NCBI GenBank assembly: GCA_964591275.1
Contig: CAZQAE010000128.1
Location: 1 to 9,349, forward strand
Origin: G963674685 sp964591275
GTDB lineage: Bacteria; Lernaellota; Lernaellaia; JACKCT01
Direction of reading: 5' to 3'
DNA length: 9,349 bases
The translations under genes and the position numbers were made by a program. Positions 6,428 through 9,349 of this stretch are shown piece by piece (positions within the stretch are counted from its first letter, which is position 1; each line of letters starts with the position of its first letter). The notes below the pieces were generated by a model. That model was not told the DNA's origin. It saw only the letters and a list, made by a program, of their open reading frames with translations, and ran no database searches.

Positions 6428-7932
6428 GGCGTCTCCGGTGTTTGGTATTTTTCCAGAAGCTTTTTGATTTCCGCAACCAGATCGCTTTGCGCGACGCTGT
6501 ACTGCGCGCTTTGCGCTTTTCGCCATTCCTCATTGTCAGCAACTTTGCCCGCGAGCATCGCGCCAAGCCGCAGATCCTTAATGGACACCTCGCCGCGCTC
6601 AAATTCGTCGCCCCCGGCGATAACCAGGGCGGGCGCGTTTCGCCTATCGGCATATTTCGCCTGCTGGCGAAGTCCCTTATCACGCATATAAAGTTCGGAG
6701 CGGATTCCCGCTTCGCGCAGATCGCGGACCATCCGCAGGTAATCGGCCATCCGGCTTTGGTCCATGACGGCCACGACGACGGGGCCGAGCCTGTCGGTAT
6801 CGGTAAATTTGCCCAGGGCCTTGAGGGCGGCCAAAAGTCGATCCACGCCGATGCTGGCGCCGGTGGCAGGCAGTTTTGTCCCCGTAAATCTTTCCACAAG
6901 TCCGTCGTATCGACCGCCGCCCGCGACGGAACCGAATTGCTGCGTGCGCCCTTTTTTGTCTTTGATGACAAAAGTCAGGACCGCTTCAAAAACCGGGCCG
7001 GTATAGTATTCCAATCCACGAACGGCACTCGGGTCAAATATCACGCGCTTTTCGTCCACACCGATCGCCTCCAGGCACGCGTCGATCTCCTCAAGCTCCG
7101 CAACGCCCTCTTTGCCGATCTCGCTGTCGCCGACGATGTCGCGCAGTCGGCCAAGAACCTCTTTTCGGCTTCCGCCTTCGCTTTTCAGAAAGTCGATAAT
7201 GAGCACGGCTTTTTCATCGTCCAACTGCGCGCCGGGGGTGAAGTCGCCGGATTTGTCCTTTCGCCCTTTTTGCAAAAGCTCGCGCACGCCGTCAAAGCCA
7301 AGCCGGTCGAGCTTGTCCATCGAGCGCAGCACGCGCAGTTCGAGATTGAATCCCTCCGGTTTGACCTCGGAAGACACGCCGAGCTTTTCCAAAAGGCCGC
7401 TGAGAACCTTTCGGTTATTCACGCGCACCACGTAATCGCCTCGTGCAATTCCCAGGGCTTCGAGGCTTTCGCCCATCAGCGCGCACGCCTCCGCATCCGC
7501 GGCCATGGAGTCGGCGCCCACGGTGTCGAAATCGAACTGGTAAAACTCGCGGAAGCGACCGGGGCCGGGTTTTTCATTGCGCCAGACGGGTCCGTGCTGA
7601 TAACGGCGAAATGGGATGGGGATTGTCTGCTGATTCGCGGCCACGACCCTCGACAGCGAAGCCGTCAGATCATAACGCAAAGCCATCCAGCTTTTGTCCG
7701 AATCCAGCGTGGAGAAGATGCCGCCTTCCGGGGTATCGCTTTCCGGCAGGAACTTGCCCAAAACCTCCACGTACTCCAGCGCCGGCGTTTCAAGAGGCTC
7801 GAAGCCGTATTTTTCATAGACCGCGCGTATCGTCTCGATCATCTTGCGCCTGGCGATGATGTCCGCGGCGAAGATGTCTCGAAAGCCTTTGGCCAACTCG
7901 GGTTTGATCGTTGTTTTTTTCTGCTCGGTCAT
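6424..7932 (-). CDS. hisS: Histidyl-tRNA synthetase, long alphaproteobacterial-like type
   Basis: This class II enzyme charges tRNA-His with histidine in the cytoplasm. The 502-residue protein shows all the family landmarks. KGFRDIF (15-21) precedes motif 1 around TPALEYVE (49-56). Motif 2 spans about 107-131, with FRRYQHGPVWRNE and GRFREF. The histidine-binding loop RGLEYYTG is at 305-312, and motif 3 includes GGGRYDGL (338-345) and ASIGVDRL (359-366). The C-terminal anticodon-binding domain begins near 383 (GPVVVAVMD). It is longer than E. coli HisS (424 residues), and NEKPGPGR in motif 2 and GDYVVRVNNRKVL (165-177) resemble the alphaproteobacterial form. The start ATG at 7932 has AGGA at 7942-7945, 9 nt upstream. 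The last four bases are shared with the start of hutH, so the two genes are almost certainly one operon. Confidence 0.97.
   Translation of the reverse strand: MTEQKKTTIKPELAKGFRDIFAADIIARRKMIETIRAVYEKYGFEPLETPALEYVEVLGKFLPESDTPEGGIFSTLDSDKSWMALRYDLTASLSRVVAANQQTIPIPFRRYQHGPVWRNEKPGPGRFREFYQFDFDTVGADSMAADAEACALMGESLEALGIARGDYVVRVNNRKVLSGLLEKLGVSSEVKPEGFNLELRVLRSMDKLDRLGFDGVRELLQKGRKDKSGDFTPGAQLDDEKAVLIIDFLKSEGGSRKEVLGRLRDIVGDSEIGKEGVAELEEIDACLEAIGVDEKRVIFDPSAVRGLEYYTGPVFEAVLTFVIKDKKGRTQQFGSVAGGGRYDGLVERFTGTKLPATGASIGVDRLLAALKALGKFTDTDRLGPVVVAVMDQSRMADYLRMVRDLREAGIRSELYMRDKGLRQQAKYADRRNAPALVIAGGDEFERGEVSIKDLRLGAMLAGKVADNEEWRKAQSAQYSVAQSDLVAEIKKLLEKYQTPETP
6432..6436 (-). promoter_or_regulatory. 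Ribosome binding site of hutH inside the hisS 3' end
   Basis: GGAGA on the minus strand lies within the last codons of hisS. The GGAG core ends 5 nt before the TTG at 6427. It supports the TTG start and the translational coupling of hutH to hisS. Confidence 0.65.
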
Positions 7933-8116
7933 GGAAATCAGTCCTAATGTATTTTACTATCCATCCATCAAAATCAAGGACAAAATACAACATAGCGCGC
8001 CCAAAGCAAGCTGTTGGCGAGACGGAGCGAAGCATTGTTGAACCCGAAGGGCTTTTCAAGCAACCCCGCAGGAATAATCACCTTTTATATTACGCGTTGT
8101 TTTCGCGGCCAGCCCA
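7933..8116 (-). other. Intergenic region upstream of hisS
   Basis: These 184 nt carry no gene that I can support. For minus-strand transcription there are two weak promoter-like pairs: TTGCTT (8004-8009) with TATTTT (7982-7987), spaced 16 nt; and TTGATT (7972-7977) with TAAAAT (7951-7956), spaced 15 nt. The second would leave a leader of only about 12 nt, with the ribosome binding site at its very 5' end. An imperfect hairpin lies at 8038-8059 (TTGAA and CCC arms around TTC, with a 3-nt bulge on the strand read), and CGCG arms at 8093-8096 and 8104-8107 form a small stem. The hisS promoter is probably here, but its position is not certain. Confidence 0.35.
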
Positions 8117-8133
8117 TTAATCGATGGGCCTGG
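8109..8133 (-). terminator. GC-rich hairpin spanning the stop codon of the hydrolase-like gene
   Basis: GCCCAT (8112-8117) pairs with ATGGGC (8124-8129) around a 6-nt loop that holds most of the TAA stop. CCA (8109-8111) and TGG (8131-8133) extend the stem after a single bulged base. It sits at the right place to end the upstream transcript or protect its 3' end, but no T-run follows on the transcribed strand, so it is not a standard intrinsic terminator. Confidence 0.25.
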
Positions 8134-9349
8134 ACAACCACTCGTTCCAGACGGCGGCGGAGGGCTTTTCGTTGAGGTCGAAATCCATGACGCCCATGGA
8201 GCCCCACCCGATATATGCCGCCAGCAAGTCCGTTTCCGCCATCACCTCGTTGAGCAGGCACCACAGTCCGGGCGCGTCGCAAGGGCACGATGTCAGAACT
8301 TCCGCGATCAAATAATCACGAATCGACCACCATACAACCAGATCGGCGTCCATCTCATCGGCCTTTTCAAAAAGGTATTCCATGTAGCGAATCTGCGTGT
8401 CGTCGGAAGACTCCGTAACGGTTAAACATGGATCATCATAGGTCGGCCAGGGTACGGTCACCGAATGATTGCCCCATCCGGTTTCACAGAAGGCGATGGG
8501 CATTCCTGTTTCTTCGGCAAAAGCCGTGAAAAAATCCTCGGGCCACTCGTCGAGTTCATTGAAAGCCCATATGGGATAGGAACTGATGCCGAAACGGTCC
8601 GTTTTTAGATTCTCCAGTTTGGCCAGATTGCCCCGCATGCAGCTTCGGTCGCTCGGCCAGCAGTTGTCTTCTTCGGGAAAATACCACATGTCCGAAGCCG
8701 TGAAGGTCGCGAATATGGGCAGATCGGGATTTTCGGCCTTCTCCTGATCGTAGGCCTCGTTGAGCAAGTCAATCAGCGATTCATAATCATCCGGGCAATG
8801 GGTGTCGTACATATTCATTTCGATGGCGTGCGTGAGATATGCGGGATCGAAAAAATCCACCATCCAACGAACGAAATTGAGATACGCCGTTCGGATAAAC
8901 TCATGGCTTGGGCTCTCTGCGAAGTTATAACAACCGGCTGTCCAATCTTCATCCACGAAAAGCTCACCCTCCACATCCATCGCCTTTGGCCCCAGCTTGC
9001 TTCGAAAACCCGACAAAGGCGTCAAGCTCAAGTAGATATCAACGCCCAGGGCGTCCGCTCCGGCTTTGATTTCCGTCATTTTATCCACCCAGACCTGCGG
9101 CAACGGTAGATCGCCGCCGAATTCATCCCAGGGAAGACCGAAGAAGCCGTCCATGTGCAGCGAAATCACGTCCACCATGCCGTCAAAACCATGAAAGCGA
9201 AACTCCGAAGTGATGTTGTCGTCGCTCACATCGAACAAAAATGGCGCCGCTGACATGGCGAAAGACCGAGGCTCCAAATCGTCATCCGCATCGTCATCGA
9301 CATCATCGTTGGCGTCGTCATTCAAATCATCGTCGGCATCGTCGTCCGC
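8117..9349 (-). CDS. Secreted TIM-barrel, glycoside-hydrolase-like protein, N-terminus outside window
   Basis: The frame is open to the right edge and shows 410 residues; the real start, and presumably a signal peptide or lipobox, lie beyond it. The visible part begins with an Asp-rich linker of 24 residues, then about 380 residues with the layout of a clan GH-A-like (beta/alpha)8 barrel. A strand-4-like segment AIEMNMYD (Glu codon at 8819-8821) could supply the acid/base. DRFGISSYPIW resembles strand 6, and PIAFCETGWG (Glu codon at 8483-8485) resembles the strand-7 nucleophile. LVVWWSIRDY resembles strand 8. Several Cys (for example CYN, CWP, CPC) would suit disulfides in an exported protein. 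I cannot assign a GH family or substrate; GH53-like proteins of unknown function are the nearest type I can name. It lies 184 nt upstream of hisS on the same strand and may be a separate unit. A TTG at 9323-9325 is an internal codon, not the start. Confidence 0.8.
   Translation of the reverse strand, partial: ADDDADDDLNDDANDDVDDDADDDLEPRSFAMSAAPFLFDVSDDNITSEFRFHGFDGMVDVISLHMDGFFGLPWDEFGGDLPLPQVWVDKMTEIKAGADALGVDIYLSLTPLSGFRSKLGPKAMDVEGELFVDEDWTAGCYNFAESPSHEFIRTAYLNFVRWMVDFFDPAYLTHAIEMNMYDTHCPDDYESLIDLLNEAYDQEKAENPDLPIFATFTASDMWYFPEEDNCWPSDRSCMRGNLAKLENLKTDRFGISSYPIWAFNELDEWPEDFFTAFAEETGMPIAFCETGWGNHSVTVPWPTYDDPCLTVTESSDDTQIRYMEYLFEKADEMDADLVVWWSIRDYLIAEVLTSCPCDAPGLWCLLNEVMAETDLLAAYIGWGSMGVMDFDLNEKPSAAVWNEWLSRPID
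9278..9349 (-). repeat. 12-nt tandem repeat coding an Asp-rich linker (six copies visible)
   Basis: On the coding strand the sequence repeats every 12 bases, each unit coding a small or aliphatic residue followed by three acidic or amide residues: ADDD, ADDD, LNDD, ANDD, VDDD, ADDD. It ends at LEPRSF, where the folded domain starts, and runs off the window edge, so its full copy number is unknown. Confidence 0.85.

Noticed and set aside
6427..6526. Longer lyase start at the ATG at 6526
   Set aside because: It would overlap hisS by 103 nt, has a purine run too close to the ATG, and adds basic sequence upstream of where HAL proteins normally begin. The TTG at 6427 has a well-placed GGAG.
6412..7947. 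A 511-codon open frame on the plus strand lying opposite the whole of hisS
   Set aside because: Its product shows no recognisable domain or motif, and it mirrors a clear hisS with all class II motifs. Long antisense frames arise from codon bias in G+C-rich genes.
7951..7977. TTGATT and TAAAAT as the hisS promoter
   Set aside because: The boxes are fair matches, but the 15-nt spacing is short and the transcript would start almost on the ribosome binding site. I mention it only within the intergenic entry.
8038..8059. Hairpin as an intrinsic terminator for the hydrolase-like gene
   Set aside because: The stem is broken by a 3-nt bulge and no run of T follows on the minus strand, so it does not meet the usual form.
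7933..8116. Possible tRNA, riboswitch or T-box (histidine-responsive leader) upstream of hisS
   Set aside because: I found no cloverleaf arms, no T-box consensus and no clear terminator/antiterminator pair in the 184 nt, so a histidine-sensing leader is not supported.

Overview
The window reads as a compact, all-minus-strand stretch of a Gram-negative bacterial chromosome. Six protein genes are visible, two of them cut by the window edges. Outer-membrane-style features (a type II signal peptide, a periplasmic lytic transglycosylase) and lipoprotein linkers made of runs of Asp point to a deltaproteobacterial-like or related lineage (Myxococcota, Desulfobacterota or a neighbouring candidate phylum). 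That placement is an inference from style, not from a marker gene tree. There is no sign of phage, insertion sequences, CRISPR or RNA genes.

In the order of transcription (right to left): (1) 9349-8117, a secreted TIM-barrel, glycoside-hydrolase-like protein. Its N-terminus lies outside the window and it enters through a 12-nt tandem repeat coding an Asp-rich linker. (2) A 184-nt gap without a gene. (3) 7932-6424, histidyl-tRNA synthetase (hisS) of the ~500-residue type familiar from alphaproteobacteria. (4) 6427-4310, a histidine ammonia-lyase family enzyme (hutH-like). Its TTG start overlaps the hisS stop by 4 nt, and it carries a large insertion in the middle of the enzyme. (5) A 73-nt gap. 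(6) 4236-3493, a small Cys-rich lipoprotein with a poly-Asp linker. (7) 3505-1166, a soluble lytic murein transglycosylase (slt). (8) 1166-1, the N-terminal 388 residues of a multi-pass GT-C-fold glycosyltransferase that runs off the left edge.

Two tightly coupled blocks stand out. hisS and hutH share a TTGA junction, which places a histidine-consuming lyase under the translation of the enzyme that charges tRNA with histidine; no other hut genes are visible. The lipoprotein, slt and glycosyltransferase genes also overlap end to start (13 nt and 1 nt), which suggests one envelope-directed transcription unit. The most notable points are the hisS-hutH coupling, the roughly 130-residue insertion in the lyase, the alphaproteobacterial-type motif 2 in HisRS (with a possible consequence for tRNA-His identity), and the Asp-rich linkers in two of the exported proteins.
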